DNA from: Kribbella pratensis
Lineage (GTDB): Bacteria > Actinomycetota > Actinomycetes > Propionibacteriales > Kribbellaceae
Assembly (NCBI RefSeq): GCF_004365355.1
Contig: NZ_SODP01000001.1
Location: forward strand, 1,371,473 to 1,435,472
DNA length: 64,000 bases
Direction of reading: 5' to 3'
Positions 26,360 through 35,910 of the stretch are shown here, piece after piece; the first letter of the stretch is position 1; each line of letters begins with the position of its first letter. The notes beneath the pieces are model-generated. The model ran no database searches. It was not told the DNA's origin and saw only the letters and a program-made list of their open reading frames with translations. The position numbers were made by a program, and so were the translations under genes.

Positions 26360-29134
26360 ATGGCGAGCGTCGACAGCTTCGGTGCCAAGGGTGCACTCGA
26401 GGTCAACGGGCAGTCGTACGAGATCTTCAGGTTGGCGGGTATCGAGGGTGCGGACACGCTGCCGTACTCCTTGAAGGTCCTGCTGGAGAACCTGTTGCGC
26501 ACCGAGGACGGCGCGAACATCACCGCCGAGCACATCACCAAGCTCGGCAACTGGGACCAGAACGCGGCCCCGGACACCGAGATCCAGTTCACCCCGGCCC
26601 GCGTGATCATGCAGGACTTCACCGGCGTCCCGTGCGTGGTCGATCTGGCCACGATGCGCGAAGCAGTCGGCGAGCTCGGCGGCGACCCGACCAAGATCAA
26701 CCCGCTGGCGCCGGCCGAGCTGGTCATCGACCACTCGGTCATCACCGACGTCTTCGGCCGCGCGGACGCGTTCGAGCGCAACGTCGAGTTCGAGTACCAG
26801 CGCAATGGCGAGCGCTACCAGTTCCTCCGCTGGGGCCAGACCGCGTTCGACGACTTCAAGGTCGTCCCGCCGGGCACCGGCATCGTGCACCAGGTGAACA
26901 TCGAGCACCTCGCGCGCACCGTCATGGTGCGCGACGGCGTCGCGTACCCCGACACCTGCGTCGGCACCGACAGCCACACCACGATGGTGAACGGCCTCGG
27001 CGTGCTCGGCTGGGGCGTCGGCGGTATCGAGGCCGAGGCGGCCATGCTCGGGCAGCCCGTGTCGATGCTGATCCCCAAGGTCGTCGGCTTCAAGCTGACC
27101 GGCTCGGTCCCGGCCGGCGCCACCGCGACCGACGTCGTGCTCACCATCACCCAGCTGCTGCGCAAGCACGGCGTGGTCGGCAAGTTCGTCGAGTTCTACG
27201 GCGAGGGCGTCGCGGCCGTGCCGCTGGCGAACCGGGCCACGATCGGCAACATGAGCCCGGAGTTCGGCTCGACCTGCGCGATCTTCCCGATCGATGACGT
27301 CACCCTGGACTACCTGCGGCTGACCGGCCGCAGCGACCAGGACGTCGCGCTGGTCGAGGCGTACGCCAAGGAGCAGGGCCTGTGGCACGACCAGTCGGTC
27401 GAGCCGCGGTTCTCGGAGTACCTCGAGCTGGACCTGTCGACCGTCGTGCCGTCGATCGCCGGACCGAAGCGTCCGCAGGACCGGGTCGCGCTGACCGAGG
27501 CCAAGGAGGCCTTCCGCGGTGCGCTGACCGACTACGCGACCGAGGAGCTCGACGTCGACCCGTCCGAGACCGGCAGCTTCCCGGCCAGCGACGCGCCGAA
27601 CGGGCACGGTGACGTGAACGACGAGCCGCACGTGCCGCACGGCGGCCCGGGGCGTCCGTCGAAGAAGACCACGATCTCCCTGGACGGCCAGGAGGTCGAG
27701 CTCGACCACGGCCACGTCGTGATCGCGAGCATCACCTCCTGCACCAACACGTCGAACCCGTCGGTCATGATGGCCGCCGCGCTGCTCGCGAAGAACGCGG
27801 TCGACAAGGGCCTCTCAAGCAAGCCCTGGGTGAAGACGTCGCTGGCGCCGGGCTCGAAGGTCGTCACGGACTACTACGAGAAGGCCGGCGTCACGCCGTA
27901 CCTGGACAAGCTCGGATTCCAGCTGGTCGGTTACGGGTGTACGACGTGCATCGGCAACTCGGGCCCGCTGCCCGAGGCGGTGTCGGCCGGTGTCCAGGAA
28001 GCCGATCTCGCCGTCGTGAGCGTGTTGTCCGGCAACCGGAACTTCGAGGGCCGGATCAACCCGGACGTGAAGATGAACTACCTGGCCAGCCCACCGCTGG
28101 TGATCGCGTACGCACTCGCCGGGACGATGGACTTCGACTTCGAGACCGATGCCCTGGGCAAGGACACCGACGGGAACGACGTGTTCCTGCGCGACATCTG
28201 GCCGGCCGCGGACGACGTCGAGCGGGTGATCGCGAGCTCGATCAGCAAGGAGATGTTCACCAAGGACTACGCCGATGTCTTTGCCGGTGACGAGCGCTGG
28301 CAGTCGCTGCCGACGCCCGAGGGCAAGACGTTCGCCTGGGACGCCGAGTCGACGTACGTGCGGAAGCCTCCGTACTTCGAGGGTATGGCGAAGGACCCGT
28401 CGCCGGTCACCGACATCGCCGGCGCCCGCGTGCTGGCCAAGCTGGGCGACTCGGTCACCACCGACCACATCTCCCCGGCCGGCTCGATTAAGGCCGACAG
28501 CCCGGCGGGTAAGTACCTGGCCGACCACGGCGTCGACCGCAAGGACTTCAACTCGTACGGTTCCCGCCGCGGCAACCACGAGGTGATGATCCGCGGCACG
28601 TTCGCCAACATCCGGCTGCGCAACCAGATCGCACCGGGCACCGAGGGCGGCTTCACCCGCGACTTCACCAAGGACGACGCCCCGGTCACCACGATCTACG
28701 ACGCCGCCCAGGCGTACGCCGAAGCCGGGACGCCGCTGGTGATCCTGGCCGGCAAGGAGTACGGCTCGGGCTCGTCGCGTGACTGGGCCGCCAAGGGTAC
28801 GGCGCTGCTCGGCGCGAAGGCCGTCATCACGGAGTCCTTCGAGCGCATCCACCGGTCGAACCTGATCGGCATGGGCGTGCTGCCGCTGCAGTACCCGGAG
28901 GGTGAGACCGCGGAGTCGCTCGGCCTGACCGGCGAGGAGACCTTCGACATCAGCGGCGTGACCGCGCTGAACGACGGCGACATCCCGCGCACGGTGCACG
29001 TGACCGTGACCGGCACGGACGGGTCGAAGAAGGAGTTCGACGCGGTCGTCCGGATCGACACGCCTGGTGAGGCCGACTACTACCGCAACGGCGGCATCCT
29101 GCAGTACGTGCTGCGGTCGCTGATCGCGAGCTGA
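26360..29134 (+). CDS. acnA: aconitate hydratase A
   Basis: 924 residues. Interconverts citrate and isocitrate in the TCA cycle with a [4Fe-4S] cluster. The three cluster cysteines are in [12 protein letters not shown] (Cys461) and [18 protein letters not shown] (Cys527, Cys530). Substrate-loop motifs [40 protein letters not shown] and [13 protein letters not shown] are present. A charged insert at about residues 405-440 ([17 protein letters not shown]) is seen in other actinobacterial AcnA proteins. ATG 26360 has AGGAG 7 bases ahead; a TTG just upstream is rejected. Confidence 0.97.
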   Translation: MASVDSFGAKGALEVNGQSYEIFRLAGIEGADTLPYSLKVLLENLLRTEDGANITAEHITKLGNWDQNAAPDTEIQFTPARVIMQDFTGVPCVVDLATMREAVGELGGDPTKINPLAPAELVIDHSVITDVFGRADAFERNVEFEYQRNGERYQFLRWGQTAFDDFKVVPPGTGIVHQVNIEHLARTVMVRDGVAYPDTCVGTDSHTTMVNGLGVLGWGVGGIEAEAAMLGQPVSMLIPKVVGFKLTGSVPAGATATDVVLTITQLLRKHGVVGKFVEFYGEGVAAVPLANRATIGNMSPEFGSTCAIFPIDDVTLDYLRLTGRSDQDVALVEAYAKEQGLWHDQSVEPRFSEYLELDLSTVVPSIAGPKRPQDRVALTEAKEAFRGALTDYATEELDVDPSETGSFPASDAPNGHGDVNDEPHVPHGGPGRPSKKTTISLDGQEVELDHGHVVIASITSCTNTSNPSVMMAAALLAKNAVDKGLSSKPWVKTSLAPGSKVVTDYYEKAGVTPYLDKLGFQLVGYGCTTCIGNSGPLPEAVSAGVQEADLAVVSVLSGNRNFEGRINPDVKMNYLASPPLVIAYALAGTMDFDFETDALGKDTDGNDVFLRDIWPAADDVERVIASSISKEMFTKDYADVFAGDERWQSLPTPEGKTFAWDAESTYVRKPPYFEGMAKDPSPVTDIAGARVLAKLGDSVTTDHISPAGSIKADSPAGKYLADHGVDRKDFNSYGSRRGNHEVMIRGTFANIRLRNQIAPGTEGGFTRDFTKDDAPVTTIYDAAQAYAEAGTPLVILAGKEYGSGSSRDWAAKGTALLGAKAVITESFERIHRSNLIGMGVLPLQYPEGETAESLGLTGEETFDISGVTALNDGDIPRTVHVTVTGTDGSKKEFDAVVRIDTPGEADYYRNGGILQYVLRSLIAS

Positions 29135-29144
29135 TCACCAGCTG

Positions 29145-29390
29145 ATGGCGGCCGTCGGGATGGAGCGTCGTACCGGAGAGGACGACGGCGTCGTCCGGTT
29201 CTGGCACGACGACGAGGGCTGGGGCGTCGTGGACTGCCCCAGCACCCCCGGCGGCTGCTGGACCCACTTCTCGGTGATCGAGGCCGAGGGGTTCCGCTCG
29301 CTGCCGCCGGGCGGCTCGGTCCGCGTCCGCTGGGAGTCACCCGGCCAGGACGGCTACGACTACCGAGCCGAGTGGGCCAAGCAACGCTGA
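29145..29390 (+). CDS. small cold-shock-domain protein
   Basis: 81 residues. Reads GVVRFWHDDEGWGVVDCP then CWTHFSVIEAEGFRSLPPG and VRVRWESPGQDGYDYRAEW, an OB-fold of the cold-shock type. The two RNA-binding motifs are altered from the classic KGFGFI and VFVHFS to EGWGVV and CWTHFS, so RNA binding may differ. ATG 29145 is 11 bases after acnA; ATG 29160 is an alternative, and neither has a strong ribosome site. Possibly expressed from acnA read-through. Confidence 0.75.
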   Translation: MAAVGMERRTGEDDGVVRFWHDDEGWGVVDCPSTPGGCWTHFSVIEAEGFRSLPPGGSVRVRWESPGQDGYDYRAEWAKQR

Positions 29391-29404
29391 CGAGCTCCCC
29401 GTCG

Positions 29405-29520
29405 GAGCAACTGATCCGGCCGTGCGGCGGCCCGCGAGCTACCTGCCGAGCAGCTGATCCGACCGGGCGGCCCGCGAGCTATCTGTCGAGCTGCCGATCC
29501 GGCCGGGCGGCAGCTCGCGA
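29405..29520. repeat. three tandem 33-43 bp repeats over a stop codon
   Basis: Copies at 29405-29447, 29448-29487 and 29488-29520 share GAGC..CTGATCCG.CCG.GCGGC and (except the last, partly) CCGCGAGCTA. The stop of the minus-strand gene lies in the middle copy, so the repeat encodes the protein's C-terminus and continues beyond it. Confidence 0.75.
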
Positions 29521-30552
29521 CGCGGACGTGGCGCCGGTCGTGGTCGACGTACCTGCAGGCGAGACCTGGGGGCCGAGCACCTCGTCCGGACTGAGCTCCC
29601 TGGCGGCAGCCGGCTTCTGGACCTCGGTGACTCCGCGTTGGGGCACCCTGGATCCAACGTCGGCCAGGCCTTTGCCGGCCTTGACCAGTACTCCGGCGGT
29701 GTCCCGACCAATCGCGTAGCCCCAGTCGTCGGCGGCCTTGACGGTGCTGATCGTGAGGGACTGATGTCCGTTCAACCGGGCCCATTCCCGACCTGCGGCG
29801 CGGCTTACCTCGGTGAAGTCGACCGCGAGCCCGTTGGCCTTGAGCGCGTCGAGTACACCGCGCTGCTCCGTCTCCGCCACCATGCTCACCGCCAAGGACC
29901 AGCGCTCCGTCTTCCGGCTCTGCGCGAGCGTGCCGAGGACCAGTTGCGGCGAGCGGTCGGTTGCGTCGGCGAGACCGTCGACCAGGGCGCGGGCTGCGGC
30001 TGTCGAGGGCGTCGAGAGCGGGTTGATCCGAAAGGGCTGGAGCATCCCGGCCGAGAAACCGTAGCCGCTGTTGGCAGCCTCGGGCAGGTCGGCCTCGAAG
30101 GCCTCGGCCAGTCCGTTCTCCACCATCACGCGCTCAGCGATCTGGTAGGTCAGCTGCTCGTTGAGCGCCTGGTCCAGGCTGCGATTTCCGGCCGGCAGCG
30201 CGCGATCGAGCGACTGGTTCGCGCCCGGTTTCAGGCCGGTCGGACCGGCCATCCGCAAACCCTCATAGATCACGTTGTACGACGCGTCCCGGGTCGCCTT
30301 CGGATACCACCAGCGATCGCGTCCGCCGGCCTCCGCGCGCCGCAGCGGGGCGATCACATGCCGCGGATGCAACTGGATCGTCCCGTCGAGATCGGCACGG
30401 CTCCGCGTCCGGCTGGTCGCCGGCAGCACACCGATCCGGCCGTTCCACCACTGCTGGCCAGTCGTCCCGACGGTCTGGTGTGCAGACCTGATGAGCCCGG
30501 CAACAATCCGGTACTCACCAGAAGACGGGTCAAGCAGCCGTCTGCCGGCCAT
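29479..30552 (-). CDS. hypothetical protein, unknown function
   Basis: 357 residues with normal actinobacterial codon use. No family recognised. N-terminal part is Arg/Trp-rich (RIGVLPATSRTRSRADLDG, RDRWWYPKATRDASYNVIYE). The middle (about 125-300) has helices typical of a soluble globular domain, for example QLTYQIAERVMVENGLAEAF and WSLAVSMVAETEQRGVLDAL. The last ~50 residues are low-complexity and end in the tandem DNA repeat. No signal peptide or membrane segment. ATG 30552 has GGAAGG about 10 bases upstream. It diverges from the HEAT-repeat gene. Confidence 0.6.
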   Translation of the reverse strand: MAGRRLLDPSSGEYRIVAGLIRSAHQTVGTTGQQWWNGRIGVLPATSRTRSRADLDGTIQLHPRHVIAPLRRAEAGGRDRWWYPKATRDASYNVIYEGLRMAGPTGLKPGANQSLDRALPAGNRSLDQALNEQLTYQIAERVMVENGLAEAFEADLPEAANSGYGFSAGMLQPFRINPLSTPSTAAARALVDGLADATDRSPQLVLGTLAQSRKTERWSLAVSMVAETEQRGVLDALKANGLAVDFTEVSRAAGREWARLNGHQSLTISTVKAADDWGYAIGRDTAGVLVKAGKGLADVGSRVPQRGVTEVQKPAAARELSPDEVLGPQVSPAGTSTTTGATSASRAAARPDRQLDR

Positions 30553-30748
30553 TCACACACCTTCCTCACCGTTGACCCAGCGAGCGTAGTGACAGCGCGG
30601 GTCAGCGTGAGCCGAGGTCGGGCTCGGGCACAGCCCGGTTGGCGCGGGGCCGGCGCGGGTCGGGCTTGGGTCAGGCGTCGGTCGGGAGTGGGTCTGCCGT
30701 GGGCACAGCGTGGGCGGAAGTGTCGGTGGGGCGGGGTTTACTGACTGC

Positions 30749-31306
30749 ATGAGCGAGAGGCAGTCGCCGCGCGATGTCGTCCGGGCCGCGTGCGCGGAGT
30801 ACGGCGAGGATGTGGTGATCGACTGGTGCCTGGCGTTTCTCACCGGGGAGATCTCGGGTGAGGCGGCGTACGGCGCTGAGCTGCCGAAGCTGGTTGCGAT
30901 CACCGGGTCGGACAATCCGGGTGGATGGCAGACGCCGGTTGATCCGGTGAACTACTACTGGATCCGGGTCTGGGCGGCCCGCGTGTTCTTGTATGTGTGG
31001 CGTGATGACGTGGTCGATGCGCTGCAGGTTGCGGCGAGCGATCCGGCCTGGCGCGTGCGCGAGCACGTCGCCCGGATCACCGCGCAGCGGGAGCTCGGGC
31101 AGCTTGTCGATGCGTTGCTCCCGATGCTCGAGCACGAACTGCCGCGGGTCCGGGCGGCCGCCGTACGAGCCGTCGGCGCCGCGGGGGAGTTCGAACACGC
31201 AGACGCGATCCGCCCATTGGCCGACGACCCCGACCACACAGTTCGCGCAGCCGTTGAACGCGCCCTCGAGAACCTGGAGACCCGCCTTGACCGCCCCGTC
31301 CGCTAA
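30749..31306 (+). CDS. HEAT-repeat protein
   Basis: 185 residues. The C-terminal half has helical HEAT-like units: VVDALQVAASDPAWRVREHV, LLPMLEHELPRVRAAAVRAV and IRPLADDPDHTVRAAVERAL. The N-terminal half (WCLAFLTGEISGEAAY, VDPVNYYWIRVWAARVFLY) is a helical domain I cannot name. Such proteins are protein-protein adaptors. ATG 30749 begins MSERQSPRDVVRAA. The stop overlaps the following GNAT gene if that starts at TTG 31287. Confidence 0.72.
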   Translation: MSERQSPRDVVRAACAEYGEDVVIDWCLAFLTGEISGEAAYGAELPKLVAITGSDNPGGWQTPVDPVNYYWIRVWAARVFLYVWRDDVVDALQVAASDPAWRVREHVARITAQRELGQLVDALLPMLEHELPRVRAAAVRAVGAAGEFEHADAIRPLADDPDHTVRAAVERALENLETRLDRPVR

Positions 31307-31838
31307 CTACACCAACCCCGCCGATCGGGCCGGGCGTCGGATTTCTGCGCGCCGGGCGACACCGGCCGACGGGGCGGCGGTTGGTGAAGTTCACGCTGCC
31401 TCGTGGGGGGCAGCGTATGGGCCGTTGTTTTCGGGGGAGGTGGCGCGGGAGGGGATTGAGAGTCGGCTGAGTCGTTGGCATGCGCGGATCGCGGAGGGCC
31501 ACGGGCTGATCATGGTCGGGTTCGTCGATGGGCGGCCGCTGGCGATTTCCTGGTCGGAGCCGTCGGAGACGCGTGCGGGGTTTGCGGAGATTCACAGCTT
31601 TTATACGCACCCCGATGGCTGGGGGAGCGGAGTGTCGGCCGCGCTCATGGCCGGCACACTGCAGCAGTTGTGCGCGGACGGCTTCGAACGCGTTCACCTG
31701 TGGACGTTGCGCGACACCCCACAGTCACGCCGGTTCTACACGAAGGTCGGCTTCACCGAGACCGGCGCCACGCAGACCCGCGACTTCGGCGACGGCAACC
31801 CGCTCCCGCAGGTCGAGTACGAGCGCACCACCACCTGA
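31287..31838 (+). CDS. GNAT-family N-acetyltransferase
   Basis: About 183 residues. ISARRATPADGAAVGEVHA is the first strand and helix of a GNAT fold. IHSFYTHPDGWGSGVSAALM carries a version of the acetyl-CoA loop (here GWGSGVS in place of Q/RxxGxG/A), and VHLWTLRDTPQSRRFYTKVG is the usual motif B region. Substrate unknown. No ATG or GTG suits the N-terminus; TTG 31287, overlapping the HEAT gene by 20 bases, is my best choice and is uncertain. Confidence 0.8.
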   Translation: MTAPSANYTNPADRAGRRISARRATPADGAAVGEVHAASWGAAYGPLFSGEVAREGIESRLSRWHARIAEGHGLIMVGFVDGRPLAISWSEPSETRAGFAEIHSFYTHPDGWGSGVSAALMAGTLQQLCADGFERVHLWTLRDTPQSRRFYTKVGFTETGATQTRDFGDGNPLPQVEYERTTT

Positions 31839-31873
31839 CCACCCTCGCGGCGAGCGAGCAACGGTGGGTGCCT

Positions 31874-31940
31874 TGCACAGGAACTCGTGGGTCAGCACAG
31901 GTTATTTCCTGTGCAGGGGCACCAGTAGGTGTTCAAGGCC
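31874..31940 (+). repeat. dispersed intergenic element, copy B
   Basis: Second copy of the element seen upstream of acnA: ACAGGTTATTTCCTGT identical, followed by the same CACCAGT...TGTTCA.GGCC pattern. This copy also has a perfect 10-bp pair, TGCACAGGAA and TTCCTGTGCA. It lies between the convergent GNAT and HIT genes. Confidence 0.6.
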
Positions 31941-31943
31941 TCG

Positions 31944-32360
31944 TCAGGTGGCGAGCGCGGCGCGGAGCTTGCCGGCGTACTCCGCGGCTTCGGTTTCGTC
32001 GGCGTACTTCGTGCGTGGCCAGAAGAAGCCGCGGAGGCCGTCGCCCTTGGTGCGGGGTACGACGTGGACGTGCAGGTGCGGCACCGACTGCGACACAACG
32101 TTGTTGACGGCAACGAACGAGCCCTGCGCGCCGAACGCCGTACGGACGGCGTCCGCGACCGACCGGGCCGCGCCGAAGAGCGGGACCATCACCTCGTCGG
32201 ACATCTCGACCATCGTCGGCACATGGGCGCGCGGCACGATCAGCGTGTGGCCCTTGAACACCGGCCGGATGTCGAGGAACCCGACCACGTCCGGGGTGTC
32301 CAGCACGATCTGCGCAGGCGTCGTACCGGCAATGATGGAACAGAAGAGACAGTCCGCCAT
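31944..32360 (-). CDS. HIT-family protein
   Basis: 138 residues. Histidine-triad motif VPHLHVHVVPR (HxHxHxx) near residue 95-105, N-terminal zinc-type CLFCSIIAG, and GHTLIVPRAHVPTM. HIT hydrolases split nucleoside phosphoramidates, AMP-lysine or dinucleoside polyphosphates. ATG 32360 lies 4 bases after the stop of the antiporter on the same strand, so they form an operon. Confidence 0.92.
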   Translation of the reverse strand: MADCLFCSIIAGTTPAQIVLDTPDVVGFLDIRPVFKGHTLIVPRAHVPTMVEMSDEVMVPLFGAARSVADAVRTAFGAQGSFVAVNNVVSQSVPHLHVHVVPRTKGDGLRGFFWPRTKYADETEAAEYAGKLRAALAT

Positions 32361-32364
32361 GCCG

Positions 32365-34278
32365 TCAACCTAGCTTCTCGTCGACGAAACACCACCGCCA
32401 CGTCTCGCCGGGCTCGAAGCTGCGCATCACCGGATGCTTCTCCCCGTCGTAGTGCTTGCTCGCGTGCTTCATCTCCGACGAGTCGCAGCACCCGACGTGG
32501 CCGCAGCGCAGGCACAGCCGCAGGTGCACCCACGTCGTGCCCTCGGCCAGGCATTCCTCGCAGCCGTCCGGCGTGTTCGGCGCGACGACCACCGGCGATT
32601 CTGCGAGGTGTTCGCACTCGCCGCCCGGCAGCATCTTCGGCCGCAGATCCTCCGAGCGCCCGCCGACGTCGTCGTCCTCGTCGCGGTCCAGGATCGACTC
32701 CTCGATGTCGAGCGCGTTCTGCGCCCGCTGGAGCACCTCGTCGGCAACCAGTCCGGCGTCGCGAACCTTCAGGATGTGGGTACGTTCCGCCTCGAGCATC
32801 GCGATCCGCAACCGCCGGTACGCCTCGCTGGGCGTCTCGTACTCGGTCTCCGGCCGCCCGAGCCGCTCCCACGCGGCCTGTGCGCGCGCCTCGCCACGCT
32901 GCCGCAGTACGTCGAGCACGGCCGGCGGGTCCGACGGTGACGAGATCTCGTCGAGCTTCTCGATCGCGGCGCGGTGCGCTCCCTGCAGTACGGCGGCCTC
33001 CTGCAACGCGTCCTCCGCCGGATCCGGTCCGGGCAGGCGCAACCGCCGTACCAGCCAGGGCAGCGTCGATCCCTGGACGAGCAGCGTGCCCGCGGTCACG
33101 GTCAGAGCGATGAAGACGAGTACTTCGCGATGCGGCGTGTTCTCGGGCAGGGTGAAGACCGCCGCCAGCGTGACCACGCCACGCATGCCGGCCCAGCACA
33201 CGACGATCAGCGCGCGCCGCGAAACCGGTCCGGGCCGCGACGGACCGAGCACCCGCCGCGAGAGCAGCGTGGTCGGAATGATCCAGATCGGCCGCAGCAG
33301 GACCACCGCGAGGAACACCGCGACCGTGGCCGTCGCGATCAGCCACGCCGGTAGCGGGCTGTTGCCGAGCGCGTCGAGGATCCACCGCGTCTGCAGGCCG
33401 ATCAGCAGGAAGACCATGTTCTCCAGCAGGAATTGGATTGTCCGCCAGTTGGTCCGCTCCGACATCCGCGACTTCGCCGACTGGATGATCGGCGCCTTGT
33501 GCCCGAGCAGCAGCCCGGTGACGACGACGGAGAGTACGCCGGACGCGTGCACGTAGTGGTTCTCGGCCGCGATGTACGCGATGAACGGCGCGGTCAGGCT
33601 GAGCGTGGTATCCAGGACCGGATCGGTGAACCGGCGGCGGATCTTCGCCAGGACGAACGCCACCGCCAGGCCGACGAGCACGCCACCGCCGGCCGCGCGC
33701 AGGAAGTCCAGGCTGACGTGGAGGACGGTCGGGGCGACGACGGCCGCGGCAAGCGCCGTACGGAGACAGACGAGCGCGGTCGCGTCGTTCATCAGGCTCT
33801 CGCCCTCGAGGATCGTCACGATCCGCCGAGGGAGGCCGACGCGTTTGGCGATCGCGGTCGCGGCCACCGCATCGGGCGGTGCGACGACGGCGCCGATCGC
33901 GAACGCGGCCCAGAACGGCAGCGGCTCCTGACCGATCGACTGGGCGACCACGCCGAGCAACCACCAGGCGACCAGACCGACGCCGAGTGCAGTGAACGCG
34001 ACGAGACCGACCGACAGCAGACCGATCGACCGCCGGTGCTTGGTGAAGTCGACCAGGCTGGTCTTGATCGCGGCAGAGTACAGCAGCGGCGGCAGGAACC
34101 CGACCAGGACGACCTCGGGCGAGAGCTCGATCCGGGGGACGAACGGCAGGTACGACACGGCGATCCCGACGACCACCAGCAGCAGGGGAGCCGAGACCCC
34201 TATCCGCCGCGCGAGCGCGGCACCGGCCGCGACGACGGCGACGAGGGCCACGACCTCGATCGCGATATGCACGCGCAC
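32365..34278 (-). CDS. Na+/H+ antiporter (CPA1/NhaP type) fused to a UBP-type zinc finger
   Basis: 637 residues. Residues 1-410 are a CPA1 cation/proton antiporter: PPLLYSAAIKTSL, AIGAVVAPPDAVAATAI (the transport-site helix) and LEGESLMNDATALV (ND motif). A charged helical linker (430-540) leads to a C-terminal ZnF-UBP domain, CEHLAESPVVV, CEECLAEGTTWVHLR, LCLRCGHVGCCDSS and ASKHYDGEKHPVMRS. In eukaryotes this finger binds the ubiquitin C-terminus; its bacterial role as a cytoplasmic tail is unknown. GTG 34278 is the longest start; GTG 34272 also fits a GACACT box. Forms an operon with the HIT gene. Confidence 0.88.
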   Translation of the reverse strand: MRVHIAIEVVALVAVVAAGAALARRIGVSAPLLLVVVGIAVSYLPFVPRIELSPEVVLVGFLPPLLYSAAIKTSLVDFTKHRRSIGLLSVGLVAFTALGVGLVAWWLLGVVAQSIGQEPLPFWAAFAIGAVVAPPDAVAATAIAKRVGLPRRIVTILEGESLMNDATALVCLRTALAAAVVAPTVLHVSLDFLRAAGGGVLVGLAVAFVLAKIRRRFTDPVLDTTLSLTAPFIAYIAAENHYVHASGVLSVVVTGLLLGHKAPIIQSAKSRMSERTNWRTIQFLLENMVFLLIGLQTRWILDALGNSPLPAWLIATATVAVFLAVVLLRPIWIIPTTLLSRRVLGPSRPGPVSRRALIVVCWAGMRGVVTLAAVFTLPENTPHREVLVFIALTVTAGTLLVQGSTLPWLVRRLRLPGPDPAEDALQEAAVLQGAHRAAIEKLDEISSPSDPPAVLDVLRQRGEARAQAAWERLGRPETEYETPSEAYRRLRIAMLEAERTHILKVRDAGLVADEVLQRAQNALDIEESILDRDEDDDVGGRSEDLRPKMLPGGECEHLAESPVVVAPNTPDGCEECLAEGTTWVHLRLCLRCGHVGCCDSSEMKHASKHYDGEKHPVMRSFEPGETWRWCFVDEKLG

Positions 34279-34394
34279 AGTGTCGCAGTGCGGGGCGGAT
34301 TTGCACTGGTCGGTTCGCCCACGGCTGAGTTCGGGGCTGTTCAGTTGTGAAGTAGTCCTCTAGCGTGTGATCAGCCGATCACCAGGAGTCACTG

Positions 34395-35903
34395 ATGCGT
34401 CGTCGTGTGCTAGCTCTGGCGGGTGTTGTCGCCCTGCTGTCCTCGCCGGTGGTCCCAGCGGCCGCGGACAGCGCCGTGGTCAACGGATGCGTCGCATCGG
34501 TGCCAGAGCCTGGTACTACGACGCCCGTACGGATCTGCTACTCGCTGTTCAAACCGGCGACGGCTTCCGCACAGCACACCGTGCCGTTGATCTTCCACAG
34601 TCACGGATGGGGCGGCAGCCGGACCAAGGACCCGGCGGCCTTCAAGGATTGGCTGGACGCGGGCTTCGGCGTACTGAGCTTCGATCAGCGGAGCTTCGGC
34701 GAGAGCACGGGCGTCGCGCATGTGATGAACCCTGACTTCGAGGGGCGCGATGTGGTGAAGCTCGTCGATCTGGTCGCCGGCCTGGACTGGGTGACGAAGC
34801 AACGCCCCGGCGATCCGTTGATCGGCGCGATCGGCGGGTCGTACGGCGGCGGGTACCAGTTCGCCGGCGCCTTCACGGAGTTGCGCGACAGCGGTCGGAC
34901 CCGATTCGACGCGCTCTCGCCGGAGATCACCTGGTGGGACCTCAAGCAGAGCCTCGCGCCACAGGAGGCAGCGCGGACCATGTGGCTGTCGATCCTGTTC
35001 GCCGGCGGCGGCACGCATCTCCCGGCCGCCGTGTCGGCCGCGTTCGTGGCGCTGATCGCGACCGGAGCGTGGCCGGCGGGGAAGGCCGGTCGCGATCTCG
35101 ATGCGTTCTTCGCGCACAACGGACCGGCCTGGCACGTGCAGCAAGGCCGCAAGCTCGACATCCCGGTCCTGTTCGGTCAGGGCATCTCCGACAACCTCTT
35201 CAACCTCAATCAGGGCCTCGCGAACTTCGACCACGCGCTCACCGCCCGCGCACGGGCCCGTTCGCTCTTCGTCGGGTACAACGGCGGTCACACGCTGCCC
35301 AGCGTCGTACCACCGGGCTTCGCGACCGCCGGCGACCCGTGCTCGATCGCGCTCGGATCGCCGAACTTCGCCGCTCTCTCGATCCGGTTCATGCAGCTCC
35401 AGCTGCTGCACAAGCCGACCGGTCTGACCGGCTTCGGCACGTACCACCTGTCGACAGCCGCCGGTCGTTGCCTCACGCAACAGAATCTGACGCCGAACAC
35501 GAGCTATCGGCTCGGCAAGATCGTCGCGCCGACCGGCGTCGGTCTGCCGGTCAACCTCCCGATCGCTCGCGGCCCGCTCACCATCGCTGGTACGCCGACG
35601 CTGACCGCCCACGTCTACACAGTGATTCCGCAATCCGCGGCGTACTTCGCATTGAGCGTCGGCAAGAGCCCGTTGACCGCGAAAGTCGTGCAGAACAACA
35701 CGATGCCGCTGCGCGAGAAGCACCCGGCCCGCGGCGTACTCCGGACGATCGAGTTGCCCGCGATCGCGGTCGACGTACCGGCGGGTGAGAACTTGTATCT
35801 GACCGTCGCCCCGATCGCCGACATGTACGCCGGCCAGCGCGGACCGCTGCCGGGAGTGATGATGCTCAAGGGCGGCACGCTGGCCCTGCACTCGCTACGG
35901 TGA
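34395..35903 (+). CDS. secreted alpha/beta hydrolase (CocE/X-Pro dipeptidyl-peptidase-like)
   Basis: 502 residues. Signal peptide: MRRRVLALAGVVALLSSPVV then PAAADS, a signal peptidase I site. Alpha/beta-hydrolase core: PLIFHSHGWGGSRTKDP (oxyanion region), GVLSFDQRSFGES, nucleophile elbow IGGSYGGGYQFA, an acid in VLFGQGISDNLFN, and histidine in YNGGHTLP. The C-terminal 130 residues look like the jelly-roll of CocE/S15 enzymes. Acts outside the cell on an ester or peptide; substrate unknown. ATG 34395 has AGGAG 7 bases ahead; TAGCGT at about 34361 is a likely -10. Confidence 0.85.
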   Translation: MRRRVLALAGVVALLSSPVVPAAADSAVVNGCVASVPEPGTTTPVRICYSLFKPATASAQHTVPLIFHSHGWGGSRTKDPAAFKDWLDAGFGVLSFDQRSFGESTGVAHVMNPDFEGRDVVKLVDLVAGLDWVTKQRPGDPLIGAIGGSYGGGYQFAGAFTELRDSGRTRFDALSPEITWWDLKQSLAPQEAARTMWLSILFAGGGTHLPAAVSAAFVALIATGAWPAGKAGRDLDAFFAHNGPAWHVQQGRKLDIPVLFGQGISDNLFNLNQGLANFDHALTARARARSLFVGYNGGHTLPSVVPPGFATAGDPCSIALGSPNFAALSIRFMQLQLLHKPTGLTGFGTYHLSTAAGRCLTQQNLTPNTSYRLGKIVAPTGVGLPVNLPIARGPLTIAGTPTLTAHVYTVIPQSAAYFALSVGKSPLTAKVVQNNTMPLREKHPARGVLRTIELPAIAVDVPAGENLYLTVAPIADMYAGQRGPLPGVMMLKGGTLALHSLR

Positions 35904-35910
35904 CGGGATG
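35896..35910 (+). promoter_or_regulatory. leaderless -10 box of the esterase gene
   Basis: TACGGT at 35896-35901, six bases, ATG 35908. The box overlaps the stop of the upstream hydrolase. Confidence 0.45.

Noticed and set aside
30601..30720. G-quadruplex promoter element upstream of the HEAT gene
   Set aside because: G runs are present but loops are long and irregular, as expected by chance in G-rich DNA.
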